The position numbers and the translations under genes are program-made. Shown piece by piece: positions 16,923 through 26,889 of a stretch of DNA of 51,063 bases. Source of the stretch: Euryarchaeota archaeon UBA88 (GTDB lineage Archaea; Thermoplasmatota; Poseidoniia; Poseidoniales; Poseidoniaceae); NCBI GenBank assembly GCA_002499545.1, contig DAME01000038.1:60111-111173 (forward strand), in the 5' to 3' direction. Position 1 is the stretch's first letter. Every line of letters begins with the position of its first letter. The notes beneath the pieces were generated by a model. The model did not search any database. It was not told the DNA's origin and saw only the letters and a list, made by a program, of their open reading frames with translations.

Positions 16923-17491
16923 GACTTGCGTAGCGTCCAGAGGAATGCTCCAATAAGTACCACGAGTGCTATAACATCGGGAATTCCAAAAGCGTCAGGT
17001 GCAGGTAGACCCCATCCAGCGGTTGAATCAATTTTGTATGCATCAAGGAGCATGATACGAGTGCTTCCATCTCGCGGACACACTTGTCCTTCCTCACACA
17101 CATTACCGAGCAACGAGCCAAACAGCCCAAACAAGTTCGCCGCAATTGCGGCAATACCAGCAACCAGAATAAATTGTAAACCTCTCGGTTTTTTGGCTGT
17201 ATCTACCTCGAGAGTTTCCAGTTGAGGGAGGGGTTCAACAGCGGCAGGTTGTGACGGTGCTAAGTCACCGATAACTTCGATGAGCATGTCAGTAGGTGGT
17301 GCCACTTCCGTGAGTGGCCCACCAGGTATTGGTGTATCAGGCATGTCACGTGCCTTGACTGGATTTGCAGGGGCAATTTTAATTCCGTAAATTCGGTCAG
17401 CAAGGCTCACTAAAACGGGGTCATGGGCGATTTCTTCTGGGTCAATTTCCCCGTTTAACAACTGTTGCAGTCGTTTTTGAGTATCTGTCAT
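16919..17491 (-). CDS. Two-helix membrane protein with Pro-rich cytoplasmic part, unknown
   Basis: A 190-residue protein not recognised. Residues 1-100 are soluble, Pro- and acid-rich. One membrane helix lies near 107-128 and a second near 168-186, separated by an outside loop with two cysteines (CEEGQVC) that could form a disulfide. The C-terminus is basic. GGAGGG lies six bases before the ATG at 17491. It is coupled by overlap to the 90-residue membrane protein downstream. Confidence 0.7.
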   Translation of the reverse strand: MTDTQKRLQQLLNGEIDPEEIAHDPVLVSLADRIYGIKIAPANPVKARDMPDTPIPGGPLTEVAPPTDMLIEVIGDLAPSQPAAVEPLPQLETLEVDTAKKPRGLQFILVAGIAAIAANLFGLFGSLLGNVCEEGQVCPRDGSTRIMLLDAYKIDSTAGWGLPAPDAFGIPDVIALVVLIGAFLWTLRKS

Positions 17492-17561
17492 ACGAGCCCT
17501 CCGTAAACTAGCGGGTGTAGCCTTCCTTCAAGAAGCCTCCTTCTCTGCATGATTGGTAAAA

Positions 17562-18224
17562 TTAGGCGTTTCCAGCCTTTTCAACATCTGCCCAATCCTT
17601 CATGAATCCTTCCAGTCCACGGTCAGTAAGCGGATGTTTCATCAGTTGTCTGAAGGTCTTTGCTGGCATCGTAGCAGTGTGTGCGCCCAGAGTGATGCAC
17701 TGCAAAACATGTGTTGGATGTCGAATCGATGCAGCAAGAACCTTTGTTGTGATCGATGGGTAATTGGCCCATGTATCCATGATTTCAGCGATGAGGTTCA
17801 TTCCATCATGGCCTGTGTCGTCAATGCGCCCAATAAATGGTGAAACGTATGTAGCTCCGGCCTTGGCGGCCATCAGTGCTTGTGCGGCTGAGAAAATAAG
17901 CGTGACATTGGTCTTGATACCATCGTCGGAGAGTACCCGAGTAGCAGCTAAGCCCTCTGGCGTACACGGTATTTTGATAATGACATTGGGTGGGAGTTCT
18001 GCTTTGAGCGCACGACCCTGTTCTACCATACCTGCTGTGTCCATTGCTGTTACTTCTGCCGAAATTGGACCGTCGCAAATGGATGCAATTTCAGCAACTA
18101 CTTGTTTGAAATCGCGACCACTTTTTTTGATCAACGATGGATTCGTTGTAACCCCATCGAGAATTCCCCATGCGGCAATTTCTCGAATTTCATCTACATC
18201 TGCGGTGTCTAAGAAGAACTCCAT
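17562..18224 (-). CDS. tal: Transaldolase / fructose-6-phosphate aldolase family
   Basis: A 220-residue short transaldolase. It begins MEFFLDTADVDEIRE, continues GVTTNPSLIKKSGRDF, and has the Schiff-base lysine in NVIIKIPCT; GATYVSPFIGRIDD and TMPAKTFRQLMKHPLTD are also typical. It interconverts sugar phosphates between pentoses and fructose 6-phosphate. Short members act either as transaldolase or fructose-6-phosphate aldolase; the split transketolase encoded just upstream on the same strand favours transaldolase in a non-oxidative pentose route. The start at 18224 gives the usual length; the frame is open to 18254. Confidence 0.94.
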   Translation of the reverse strand: MEFFLDTADVDEIREIAAWGILDGVTTNPSLIKKSGRDFKQVVAEIASICDGPISAEVTAMDTAGMVEQGRALKAELPPNVIIKIPCTPEGLAATRVLSDDGIKTNVTLIFSAAQALMAAKAGATYVSPFIGRIDDTGHDGMNLIAEIMDTWANYPSITTKVLAASIRHPTHVLQCITLGAHTATMPAKTFRQLMKHPLTDRGLEGFMKDWADVEKAGNA

Positions 18225-18272
18225 GTTACGATGTTGTCCAAGACACTCCTTCAAGTATTTGCATCAACATCA

Positions 18273-18638
18273 TTACTTTTCATAAGCCGTATACTTTCGA
18301 GAACTACCTTTTGAAGACTCGATAGGGTATTTACTTGCATTTTTCTCGATTTTGTCTTCGATAATCTGGATTGGGTCAATGTTGAGCATCGAACACAGAC
18401 GCAGGCAATAGACCATGACATCTGCCAGTTCGTCACCGATAGCAGATTGTAACTCGGCATCGTTTCGTACTTCATCAGTGGATGGGTTTGACCATTGGAC
18501 TGTTTCGCTCAGTTCTGCGGCTTCTATGGAGATTGATGAAATTATATTTTTGACAGTGTGGAATTGCTCCCAATCACGGTCTTTGGTGAACGAGTCGATG
18601 GTCGCCATTGTGTGGGTGAGTGAATCATTGTTGGCCAT
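18273..18638 (-). CDS. MazG-like nucleotide pyrophosphohydrolase (RS21-C6/dCTPase type)
   Basis: A 121-residue all-alpha NTP pyrophosphohydrolase. The metal-binding pattern is seen as EAAELSE followed by GDELADVMVY, and DRDWEQFHTVKN is typical of the RS21-C6 (DCTPP1) subgroup, which hydrolyses dCTP and modified deoxycytidine triphosphates to monophosphates. It probably cleans the nucleotide pool. An ATG at 18638 was chosen; the frame opens at 18689, overlapping the transketolase gene, and 18608 is also possible. It lies between transketolase and transaldolase on one strand, probably just operon neighbours. Confidence 0.87.
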   Translation of the reverse strand: MANNDSLTHTMATIDSFTKDRDWEQFHTVKNIISSISIEAAELSETVQWSNPSTDEVRNDAELQSAIGDELADVMVYCLRLCSMLNIDPIQIIEDKIEKNASKYPIESSKGSSRKYTAYEK

Positions 18639-18670
18639 GTGTGTTGACTGGAAATACTTCGATAAGAAGT

Positions 18671-19612
18671 TCACTCTTTGCGAGAACATACTTTCTTAGC
18701 AGCCTTAGCAATGTAGGGTGCAGAGAGATTCATTATTTCTAACATTTCGTCAGCTTGCCCAGATTCGCCGAAACGGTCGCGTACGCCGACCATTTCGAGC
18801 GGCGCTAACGAGTTTTCCACGAGGTATTCAGCGACAGCACTTCCAAGACCACCAATCACGCTGTGATCTTCTGCAGTCACCAATGCCCCACATCGTTCAA
18901 CCAGCCTATCGATCAGTTTTCCATCGAGTGGTTTGATTGTGTGCATGTCGATAACAGTTGCTTCAATCCCGTCATTCCGAAGAGAATCTGCTGCCTTGAG
19001 GGCTTCAGAGACCAATACCCCACAGGCGATAATAGCAACATCGGAACCGGTTTGAAGTTCGATGCCTTTACCAATTTGGATTGTACCTTCTTTGACATCA
19101 TCGTACAGAACCGGTGTTTTGTTTCGTGCGGTGCGCATGTAAGAGGGTGAACCTGTCTCAGCGAGTTGTTTTGTCAAAATCCGAGTGCTTACGTCATCAC
19201 ATGGGTGCAATACCGTGACATTAGGGAGCGTTCTGAATACTGCAAGGTCTTCAATAGACTGAGCGGATGAACCGTCCGTTCCAGTGTGCGTCCCGCCGTG
19301 GCTACCGCACAAGTGAACAGCAAGATTTGGTCGAGCCACACCGTTTCTCATTTGCTCAAATGCGCGTTCAGTGAAAATTGCAAACGTACTGGCGAAGGGA
19401 ATGTAGCCAGATGCTGCCAAACCTGCACCAACCAACAACATGTTTTGTTCACCAATTCCGCATGAAACTGTCCGCTCAGGATGCGCTTTGCGAAAGTGTA
19501 GGGATTTCGTAGATTTCCCGAGGTCTGCTTCCAGCACGACGACTTTTGCATTGTCGGCAAGTTCGAGCAATGCTTGACCATACCCGTCTCGCGTTGCAGC
19601 CATTCTGGTCAT
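18671..19612 (-). CDS. Transketolase, C-terminal subunit
   Basis: A 313-residue protein equal to the pyrimidine-binding and C-terminal domains of transketolase. GIGEQNMLLVGAGLA contains the catalytic Glu that activates thiamine diphosphate; HTGTDGSSAQSIEDLAVFR and the C-terminal DRFGESGQADEML are typical. In archaea transketolase is usually split, and this half pairs with the product of 19609-20445. Together they move two-carbon units between sugar phosphates. The ATG overlaps the stop of the N-terminal half (ATGA), ensuring equal production. Confidence 0.95.
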   Translation of the reverse strand: MTRMAATRDGYGQALLELADNAKVVVLEADLGKSTKSLHFRKAHPERTVSCGIGEQNMLLVGAGLAASGYIPFASTFAIFTERAFEQMRNGVARPNLAVHLCGSHGGTHTGTDGSSAQSIEDLAVFRTLPNVTVLHPCDDVSTRILTKQLAETGSPSYMRTARNKTPVLYDDVKEGTIQIGKGIELQTGSDVAIIACGVLVSEALKAADSLRNDGIEATVIDMHTIKPLDGKLIDRLVERCGALVTAEDHSVIGGLGSAVAEYLVENSLAPLEMVGVRDRFGESGQADEMLEIMNLSAPYIAKAAKKVCSRKE

Positions 19613-20445
19613 GCTTCCACCTCACCAAGTTCAATCATGGCTTGTTTGAATTGTTCATCGTTAGGAGCAGCACCGTGGAATGCTGGATTGTTCTCCATGT
19701 ACGAGATACCACCTCCTTTGATGGTGTGGGCGATGAGAATTGATGGTCCGTTACAATTTTCAGGGGCTTCGAGGAAGTCGAGGCCGTCCATGACTTCTTG
19801 CATGTTATGTCCGTCAATCTCTTTGACGTTCCATCCAAACGCTCTCCACTTGGAAGGAATATCGAACATTCGCATTTGTTCCTCGCAAAAATCATCGTTT
19901 TGTATTCTGTTTCTATCAAGGATCACCTTCAAATTACCGAGTTCGTGATGGGCTGCTGCCATTGCTGCTTCCCAAACACTGCCTTCTTGCATCTCACCAT
20001 CTCCAATCATGACAAAGGCTCGTCGATCACTTCCATCCAGTCGCGCAGCAACTGCACAACCCATTCCGAATGAGAGTCCCATGCCGAGCGAACCGGCTGA
20101 AAAATCAACTCCTGGGCACCATTTCATGTCCACGTGTCCTTGGCATACCCCTCCCAGAACGCGATAAGATTTGAGATCTTCATGGCTTATGAAACCCATT
20201 TCTGCCAACACTGCATACATCCCAGGTGATGCATGACCTTTGGAGAGAATGAATCGATCCCTGTCATCCCACTGAGGCTCACTTGGTCGAACTCGCATTC
20301 GGGTTGCATACAGTGCTGCGATGAGGTCGATTTCTGAGAGTGAACCACCTGGGTGGCCAGCTTGGGCACGATACACCATCTTGACAATTTCAATTCTGCA
20401 CTTGCGAGCAATTTCTTCTAATTCAGTGATGGATTTCGACAACAT
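19609..20445 (-). CDS. Transketolase, N-terminal subunit
   Basis: A 278-residue protein equal to the thiamine-pyrophosphate-binding domain of transketolase. AGHPGGSLSEIDLIAALY, SKGHASPGMYAVLAEMG and the diphosphate/metal-binding GDGEMQEGSVWEAAMAAAHH are present, with DRNRIQ closing the motif. It forms the other half of the split enzyme with the overlapping downstream gene. The order tktN, tktC, MazG-like, transaldolase on one strand suggests a pentose-phosphate operon serving ribose and erythrose 4-phosphate supply. Confidence 0.95.
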   Translation of the reverse strand: MLSKSITELEEIARKCRIEIVKMVYRAQAGHPGGSLSEIDLIAALYATRMRVRPSEPQWDDRDRFILSKGHASPGMYAVLAEMGFISHEDLKSYRVLGGVCQGHVDMKWCPGVDFSAGSLGMGLSFGMGCAVAARLDGSDRRAFVMIGDGEMQEGSVWEAAMAAAHHELGNLKVILDRNRIQNDDFCEEQMRMFDIPSKWRAFGWNVKEIDGHNMQEVMDGLDFLEAPENCNGPSILIAHTIKGGGISYMENNPAFHGAAPNDEQFKQAMIELGEVEA

Positions 20446-20523
20446 CGTTTCCCGCCAATTTTCATGGCTTAACGGACGACCTTTGATGGTTGTGTATTAC
20501 AGCGATGGTTCATCGAAACCAAA

Positions 20524-22572
20524 TCAGTCTAATTTTTTCAATTTCATGGCTGCAATGAAGTTTATCAGGGATTGACTCATGATGACTGCAGCGTCTCTCA
20601 GCAGGTTTCCACCTTTAGGTAGTGCCCGTGTTGCAAGCCATACGAAGACGGCCACAAACCATCCAAAGAAGAGCAAGGAAAAGAAATTATTCAGTGTCGT
20701 AACCCCAAAGAGGATATCGAGTTCGAGTTTCGCAACGATAAGAACGGCAATGAGCACACCCATGATGGATTCACCAGCAATAAATCCAGCGCCGATCAGT
20801 ACACCCCTGTTTTCGACGTCTTTACCGGCCTTGAATGCTTCTTTTGAGGGTTCACGGTTGAGATTACCATCGATTCGTAAGTATGCAGCATTGATTGCAA
20901 AGTACGAGATAATACCTCCAAGCATAATCGGTACCGACAAGAGAAGAGGTAAGTATATCCCGATAGCAACGCTCATGACAGGCATACGCAGAACGATGAG
21001 AATTACAGCCAGAATTGCTCCTAACATGACCATTTCGAGGTTTAAACTTCCTCCAAATGCTCCCTGTACAATAGCTCCGATTAGTTCAGCTTGTGGTGCA
21101 AACAATGCATCTTCGCACAGTGGATCTGAAGGCCGAGGATTCATTTCACATGCAGTTTTGGAAATTCTGAATGCTTTGTGAAGTAATTGAAGCGTCGGAC
21201 CTATGATGATAGCCCCGGTAATTACGCCAATAATTTCTGCAATTTGTTGTCGCCAGGGAGTGGCACCAACCATGTGCCCGGTTTTCAAATCCTGCATGAC
21301 ATCTCCCGCAATGGCTGCAGACGATGCCACAATAGCAGCAATTAACATCGTTGCTAACATCAATTCTTCTGTACCCAGTCCAAGGAACCAATCCCCGATA
21401 ATCCAAACGAGTGCCACTGTGAACAACAGTGTTGCGATGGTCATTCCGGATACGGGTGAGTTGGATGAACCAACTACACCAGCTATGTATCCTGCAACTG
21501 CGGCGAAAAAGAAGGACACGACGCCCAAGAAAAGAGCTCCGGCTAGAGCGAGAATGAACGAGCCAGTAGCCCACCAATAATACAGGAATGTTAGACTGAC
21601 CAGTATGGCGCAGACAATCAATACTTTGTCGAGTGGTAAATCAATTTCAGTTCTCAACAGTTTTTCATCAGAGTTATCCGATTTTATCAAAGCCTTGGAT
21701 AGACCGGTAATGATTGTTTTTCGCATCGACCAAAGCGTGTATACACCACCAACAACCATTGCGCCAACGCCAACGTATCGGACTTGAGATTTCCAAACCA
21801 AATAGAATCCATAGGCGAGGTCTGGAGAGTCAGGCCATCCTCGAATCAGCCCATACATCGGAACCAGAATTCCATATCCAATGACGCCACCAAGGAAAAT
21901 GAATGATGCGATTCGGATTCCGACGATGTAACCTACCGAAAGTAGAGCAACTGAAAGATCCATGCCTGCATAAAGACGCGTTCCAATGAAATCCCAAGCC
22001 GATTCGACATGGTCGTGAGTCACTTTGAAACCTTTCACCATGAGTCCATAGATTGCGCCGATACCCAGTGCGTAGAGAATTGCCAATGCGCCCTCGCCTC
22101 CTTCCTCACCTGCTACCAGAACTTCTCTGCACGCTACGCCTTCTGGATATGGAAGTGCCTCTTCAACGATAAATAAACGTCGAAGAGCGATGGTGAACAT
22201 GGTACCTAATAGACCACCCAAGAGAGCGATGATGAGTGTGTCAAGCCACTGAATGTCGTTCCAAATCCCGATGACGAGTAGAGCAGGTACAGTAAATATC
22301 ACGCCTGCTGCGAGAGATTCTCCTGCACTCGCCATGGTTTGTACAGCGTTGTTTTCGAGAATGGAGACGTCTTTGAACAATGAACGCAATATAATCATCG
22401 ACATGACTGCTGCGGGGATACTCGCAGAGACAGTAATACCCACCTTCAGGCCAAGGTAAGCGTTCGCAGCAGTCATCAAGATTCCCAGTAGGATTCCTAC
22501 TACAACCACTCTGCGGGTCAGTTCTTTTGGAGATTCGGACGCAGGGATATACGGTTCACCCGCTGCGCTCAT
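20524..22572 (-). CDS. OPT-family oligopeptide/metal-chelate transporter
   Basis: A 682-residue integral membrane protein with roughly 15 membrane helices, matching the OPT family. The N-terminal ESPKELTRRVVVVGILLG, AYLGLKVG and the LPYPEGVACREVL segment are hallmarks. OPT proteins import oligopeptides or metal-chelates, driven by protons. A peptide scavenger would suit a heterotrophic marine archaeon that also degrades histidine, but the substrate is not visible in sequence. It stands alone on the minus strand, with promoter sequence shared with the divergent P-type ATPase. Confidence 0.9.
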   Translation of the reverse strand: MSAAGEPYIPASESPKELTRRVVVVGILLGILMTAANAYLGLKVGITVSASIPAAVMSMIILRSLFKDVSILENNAVQTMASAGESLAAGVIFTVPALLVIGIWNDIQWLDTLIIALLGGLLGTMFTIALRRLFIVEEALPYPEGVACREVLVAGEEGGEGALAILYALGIGAIYGLMVKGFKVTHDHVESAWDFIGTRLYAGMDLSVALLSVGYIVGIRIASFIFLGGVIGYGILVPMYGLIRGWPDSPDLAYGFYLVWKSQVRYVGVGAMVVGGVYTLWSMRKTIITGLSKALIKSDNSDEKLLRTEIDLPLDKVLIVCAILVSLTFLYYWWATGSFILALAGALFLGVVSFFFAAVAGYIAGVVGSSNSPVSGMTIATLLFTVALVWIIGDWFLGLGTEELMLATMLIAAIVASSAAIAGDVMQDLKTGHMVGATPWRQQIAEIIGVITGAIIIGPTLQLLHKAFRISKTACEMNPRPSDPLCEDALFAPQAELIGAIVQGAFGGSLNLEMVMLGAILAVILIVLRMPVMSVAIGIYLPLLLSVPIMLGGIISYFAINAAYLRIDGNLNREPSKEAFKAGKDVENRGVLIGAGFIAGESIMGVLIAVLIVAKLELDILFGVTTLNNFFSLLFFGWFVAVFVWLATRALPKGGNLLRDAAVIMSQSLINFIAAMKLKKLD

Positions 22573-22672
22573 GAATCTACGAACTCGATGCAGTTGTTCA
22601 ATTCATCGCAATCTTCAGACGGGGTTTCCACCATCATTATGATAAGTTAACACTCATACCAACAGTGTATGG

Positions 22673-25612
22673 GTGACGAGTTGGTGGTTTGGTTTGTCTA
22701 AGTCATGGCACAACATGTCGATGGACGAAGTTCTTCAAAACTTTGATACTGATGTCGACGGATTGAACAAGCAGGAAGTTGTTCGCCGTCGTGAGTTACA
22801 CGGTTCGAATAAATTACATGAACCTGAAAAGACCCATCCTTTTTTCCGATTTCTCGACCAATTCAATGACCCTTTGAACTATCTGCTCATCGGTGCAGCA
22901 ATCATTTCGACACTTCTTCACCCGGACCAACCTGGCGATGCCATTTTTATCGGTATAGCACTCACTGCGAACGCCATTTTTGGATTTTGGCAGGAAAATC
23001 AAGCTGAGCAGGCCATGGATTCTCTCAAAAAGATGGCAGTATCTACCTGTGTCGTCATACGTGAAGGAATCGACTGGTCCATCTCAACCGAAGAATTGGT
23101 TCCCGGCGACATTGTTCGACTTGAGGAAGGATTGAACGTACCAGCCGATCTTCGCTTCATTCAATCCTCGCAATGTAAGGTCGATGAATCATCGCTCACA
23201 GGAGAATCTGACAGCATTCTAAAAAGCATCGATTCAGTGCCAAGCAACGCACTTCTTGCAGACCGAAAAAACATGGCATACCTCGGCACATGTGTCTCAA
23301 CAGGACGAGGTTTGGGGGTTGTCGTTGCTACTGGCATGGGCACTGAACTTGGTCAGATTGCCAGTGATATTGTCGGAGCTGATACACCCAAAACGCCTCT
23401 GGAATTGAAACTCGAATCACTGAGCACATTCCTAGCATATATCGCAGTTGTAGTCGCTGTCCTTCTTGTGACGATTAAAGTCCTGTTCGCGTACGGTGAG
23501 CCAGACGTTGATTTGTACGAAGTAGCCGTCGACCAATTTTTGGTGGCAGTTGCGATATTTGTCGCAATTGTTCCTGAAGGACTGCCAATCATTTTGCTGA
23601 TTACGCTTTCTCTCGGAATGCGAAATATGGCACGACATAAAGCCATTGTTCGACGAATGAAAGCGGTGGAAACCCTCGGCTCTACAACCGTTATTTGTTC
23701 TGACAAAACCGGTACATTGACCAAGAATCAAATGACTGTCAGGGAACTGACGACGACTGATGCATGGTACAGTGTGTCTGGCGAAGGCTTCAAGCCGAAA
23801 GGGACATTATCGCTTGAGGGGGTTGAGATTACTGATTCGCAGATGGAAGCACTGCAACAAACGCTCGGCTTCCGCTTGTCTGCTGCATGCTTGAGCTTGT
23901 GTCATAACTCACAAATTTCTAAGATCAAGTACGATGACTCGGGGGATGTTCCTGTCGACTCTCGATGGGAGGCGATTGGGGATCCGACGGATTCTGCTTG
24001 CGCCGTATTGGGCTGGAAAATTAACGGTGATGTTCGAAAGTTCGCTCAACGTCATCCGCGCGTCCACGAATTCTTCTTCGACACGACTCGAAAGCGTATG
24101 TCGGTCATTCACGAGTATGAGGGTGAACGGTGGGTCTTTTCGAAAGGCGGTGCTGGAGGGTATCTCCCGCTTGTTGAGTGGAAAATTGTTGATGATGAAA
24201 TTGTACCAATTTCAGATGCCGACGTGCAGCGTGCCTCCAAAGCAAACAAAAAGATGGCAGGAAATGCCATGCGAGTGCTGGCATTGTGCGCCCGAAGATT
24301 GGACGATGATGAAGATATCTTCGATATTGAATCTGTCGAGAACGGACTAATTTTCCTCGGTTTGGTCGGTATTATGGACCCCCCGCGTTCAGAAGTAAAA
24401 GAAGCCATCGACATTTGTCAGCGGGCTGGTATTCGGGTCAAGATGATCACGGGAGACCAACAATACACTGCTGAAGCAATTGGCCGCGAATTGAACATCA
24501 CAGAAGGAACGATTCCTCCAATTCACGGAAATGCCCTTTCTCAAATGGATGATAAACAAATCATTGAGGCATCTACACAAGCCAGTATTTTCTCACGCGT
24601 CACCCCTGAACAGAAAATGCGTATCGTATCTGGGCTCCAAGCCAACGGTGAAGTCGTCGCTATGACGGGAGACGGCGTCAACGATGCGCCAGCACTGTCA
24701 AGGGCGAACATCGGTATTGCCATGGGCATTGCAGGTACGGATGTCGCTAAAGATGCAGCAGATATGGTTCTTCAAGACGATAACTTTGCCAACATCGTTC
24801 ATTCTGTCGAAGAAGGTCGGAAAATTTACCACAATATTCGCAACTTTGTTCGGTACCAAGTTTCAACCAATGTCGCTGCTGTTGCCTTGATTGTCATCTC
24901 GACGTTCATCTTCGGTTGGAACCTCCCGCTCACGGCAACCCAAATTTTGGTGATCAATATCCTCATGGACGGACCACCTGCCGTTGCTCTCGGTGTTGAG
25001 AAGAAGCACACGGATGTGATGTCGCGTCCTCCGCGTCCAGTGACCGAAGGTTTACCCAACATGCGTGACATGGCGCTGACATTCTTCCTTGGTTCGGTCA
25101 TGGTCACTGGAACTTTGATGGTCTTCTACCTCGCAGGTGGCGGCATTGATACCTGTGAAATCATGCCACTTGCCGATTCATCATCGTTTACAGCCTTTGA
25201 TATCGATCAGTGTATTCTTGGAGATGCAGCGGCAGTTGAAGCTTCCGAACAGTACGTTGAAGATCGGTTTGCTATGGCTCAAACGGGAACATTCGTTGTC
25301 TTTATTCTGTATCAGTTGTTCAACGTCATCAACTGTCGTTCAAGTGATGAGAGTACCTTCACTCTCGGGCTGTTTTCAAACAAAGCGATCAATCTTGCCA
25401 TCATCATATCGTTCACATTGTTGGTGTGTTTCGTCCAATTTTCGTCTTTTATGATACCTTTGCTTGGGATTCCGATTGGTGATTTGGTTTCGACCATACC
25501 GCTTCAATCATCTGACTGGATTGCGCTCACGATTGTTGCCTCAGGCGTTTGGATAATCGAAGAATTCCGGAAGTGGATTGTGAAGTCGAAATTCTTTGCA
25601 ATTGGTAATTAA
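22673..25612 (+). CDS. P-type cation-transporting ATPase (type II, Ca2+-like)
   Basis: A 979-residue P-type ATPase. The phosphorylated Asp is about residue 344 in CSDKTGTLTKN; TGES of the actuator domain is at 177-180; VPEGLP in helix 4 at 300-305; GDGVNDAPAL in the P domain; and NILMDGPPAVALGVE in helix 6. This set is type II (SERCA/PMCA/Na,K-like), so it probably pumps Ca2+ or another cation out of the cell. The start is a GTG at 22673, since W-rich sequence before the helical N domain belongs to the family; no ribosome binding site precedes it, and a TATA-like TATGATAAG at 22638-22646 suggests a leaderless mRNA. Confidence 0.93.
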   Translation: MTSWWFGLSKSWHNMSMDEVLQNFDTDVDGLNKQEVVRRRELHGSNKLHEPEKTHPFFRFLDQFNDPLNYLLIGAAIISTLLHPDQPGDAIFIGIALTANAIFGFWQENQAEQAMDSLKKMAVSTCVVIREGIDWSISTEELVPGDIVRLEEGLNVPADLRFIQSSQCKVDESSLTGESDSILKSIDSVPSNALLADRKNMAYLGTCVSTGRGLGVVVATGMGTELGQIASDIVGADTPKTPLELKLESLSTFLAYIAVVVAVLLVTIKVLFAYGEPDVDLYEVAVDQFLVAVAIFVAIVPEGLPIILLITLSLGMRNMARHKAIVRRMKAVETLGSTTVICSDKTGTLTKNQMTVRELTTTDAWYSVSGEGFKPKGTLSLEGVEITDSQMEALQQTLGFRLSAACLSLCHNSQISKIKYDDSGDVPVDSRWEAIGDPTDSACAVLGWKINGDVRKFAQRHPRVHEFFFDTTRKRMSVIHEYEGERWVFSKGGAGGYLPLVEWKIVDDEIVPISDADVQRASKANKKMAGNAMRVLALCARRLDDDEDIFDIESVENGLIFLGLVGIMDPPRSEVKEAIDICQRAGIRVKMITGDQQYTAEAIGRELNITEGTIPPIHGNALSQMDDKQIIEASTQASIFSRVTPEQKMRIVSGLQANGEVVAMTGDGVNDAPALSRANIGIAMGIAGTDVAKDAADMVLQDDNFANIVHSVEEGRKIYHNIRNFVRYQVSTNVAAVALIVISTFIFGWNLPLTATQILVINILMDGPPAVALGVEKKHTDVMSRPPRPVTEGLPNMRDMALTFFLGSVMVTGTLMVFYLAGGGIDTCEIMPLADSSSFTAFDIDQCILGDAAAVEASEQYVEDRFAMAQTGTFVVFILYQLFNVINCRSSDESTFTLGLFSNKAINLAIIISFTLLVCFVQFSSFMIPLLGIPIGDLVSTIPLQSSDWIALTIVASGVWIIEEFRKWIVKSKFFAIGN

Positions 25613-25665
25613 TTGTCTACTTTATTCAACCACATCTTGAAGAAGAACCAGTCGTAGGGTACACC

Positions 25666-26880
25666 ATGGCAGGATGGACTTCGTCAATTAATGACGCAGG
25701 TTCCAATCCAATGTGGAAATCAGAAGTCGCTTCATTTATCGGGCCTCTAAGTTCGTGGAGTGAACGTCTTCGACCTATCGTAGAAAAGGTGTCTACGGGC
25801 CAGCGCCTCTCTATGAGCGACGGCATGATGCTCTATACTCATCCTAACCTGAATGAAGTCGGTCGCCTTTCACATTGCGTGAGGCAATCACGCTTCGGGA
25901 ATCATGCTTTCTTTAATTCCAACGTCCACGTTAATCAGACAAACATCTGCGTTCTTGCGTGTAAATTCTGCGCCTTTCGCCGCTCTAAGCGACAAGACGA
26001 TGCCTACGCATTGGGTGTTGAAGAATACCTTGAGGATTTAGCTCAATACGCCGATGTTGTTGATGAAGTACACTCTGTTGGCGGATTGCATCCTGATTGG
26101 GGTGTCGAGCATTATGAAGAACTCTTCATTCAATCACGTAAACGCTTCCCGCACATTGCCATTAAAGCCCTCACGGCAGTTGAAGTCAAGCACCTTTCAC
26201 ACAAGTCGGACATATCTTTCCATGAGACACTTACTCGGCTCAAAGCGGCAGGACTCGGCTCACTTCCCGGTGGCGGCGCTGAAATTCTTGACGATGATGT
26301 TCGAAAGATTATCTGCAACGGTAAGGAAAGCTCACAGGAGTACCTGGACATTCACCGTACAGCCCACCTCATTGGTTTGCCCACCAATTGTACGATGCTT
26401 TTTGGAACGGTGGAAACCCTCGAGCAACGTCTTAACCACATGATACGCCTTCGTGAGCTGAATGACGAAACCAATGGTTTCCAATGCTTCGTTCCTTACC
26501 CCTATTTGCCTGACGCTTCCCGCCTACCGGAAGCCCAACTCGCAACGGGAAGTGAGATTTTACGAACCATTGCCATTTCACGTTTAATGCTTGATTCAAT
26601 TCCGCACATCAAGGCCTACAGAATGAACATTGGTGATGAACTGGCTGAACTTGCGCTTCAATTCGGAGCAGACGACATCGACGGGACTGTTCAAAAAGAA
26701 TCCATCATGCACCTTGCTGGGTCGACTACTCCGCTAGATCACGATAGAATTCAACTCGCTCGACTCATCAAGGATGCCGGATGTATACCCATTCAACGAA
26801 ATACAACGTACCAAGAATTTGAACTCTTCACACCCCCTGTACCAAAGCCCCGACGCCGTCTAAAAATGGCCGAAATGTAG
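25666..26880 (+). CDS. mqnE: Aminodeoxyfutalosine synthase MqnE (radical SAM)
   Basis: A 404-residue radical SAM enzyme. The iron-sulfur motif CVLACKFC (Cys95, 99, 102) is of the CX3CX2C type. SVGGLHPDWGVEHYEELF, LGSLPGGGAEIL and LPTNCTMLFGTVET are typical of the MqnE/MqnC/CofH group, and the fit is best to MqnE, which adds inosine- or adenosine-derived radical chemistry to 3-enolpyruvyl-benzoate in the futalosine route to menaquinone. MqnC is the main alternative. The MqnA gene follows after 9 bases, so the two are co-transcribed. A possible TATA element CTTTATTC lies at 25619-25626. Confidence 0.88.
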   Translation: MAGWTSSINDAGSNPMWKSEVASFIGPLSSWSERLRPIVEKVSTGQRLSMSDGMMLYTHPNLNEVGRLSHCVRQSRFGNHAFFNSNVHVNQTNICVLACKFCAFRRSKRQDDAYALGVEEYLEDLAQYADVVDEVHSVGGLHPDWGVEHYEELFIQSRKRFPHIAIKALTAVEVKHLSHKSDISFHETLTRLKAAGLGSLPGGGAEILDDDVRKIICNGKESSQEYLDIHRTAHLIGLPTNCTMLFGTVETLEQRLNHMIRLRELNDETNGFQCFVPYPYLPDASRLPEAQLATGSEILRTIAISRLMLDSIPHIKAYRMNIGDELAELALQFGADDIDGTVQKESIMHLAGSTTPLDHDRIQLARLIKDAGCIPIQRNTTYQEFELFTPPVPKPRRRLKMAEM

Positions 26881-26889
26881 GTGTAATTC

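Noticed and set aside
20579..21181. Plus-strand open frame of 200 codons
   Set aside because: It is the antisense of the OPT transporter, whose membrane helices and family motifs are unambiguous.
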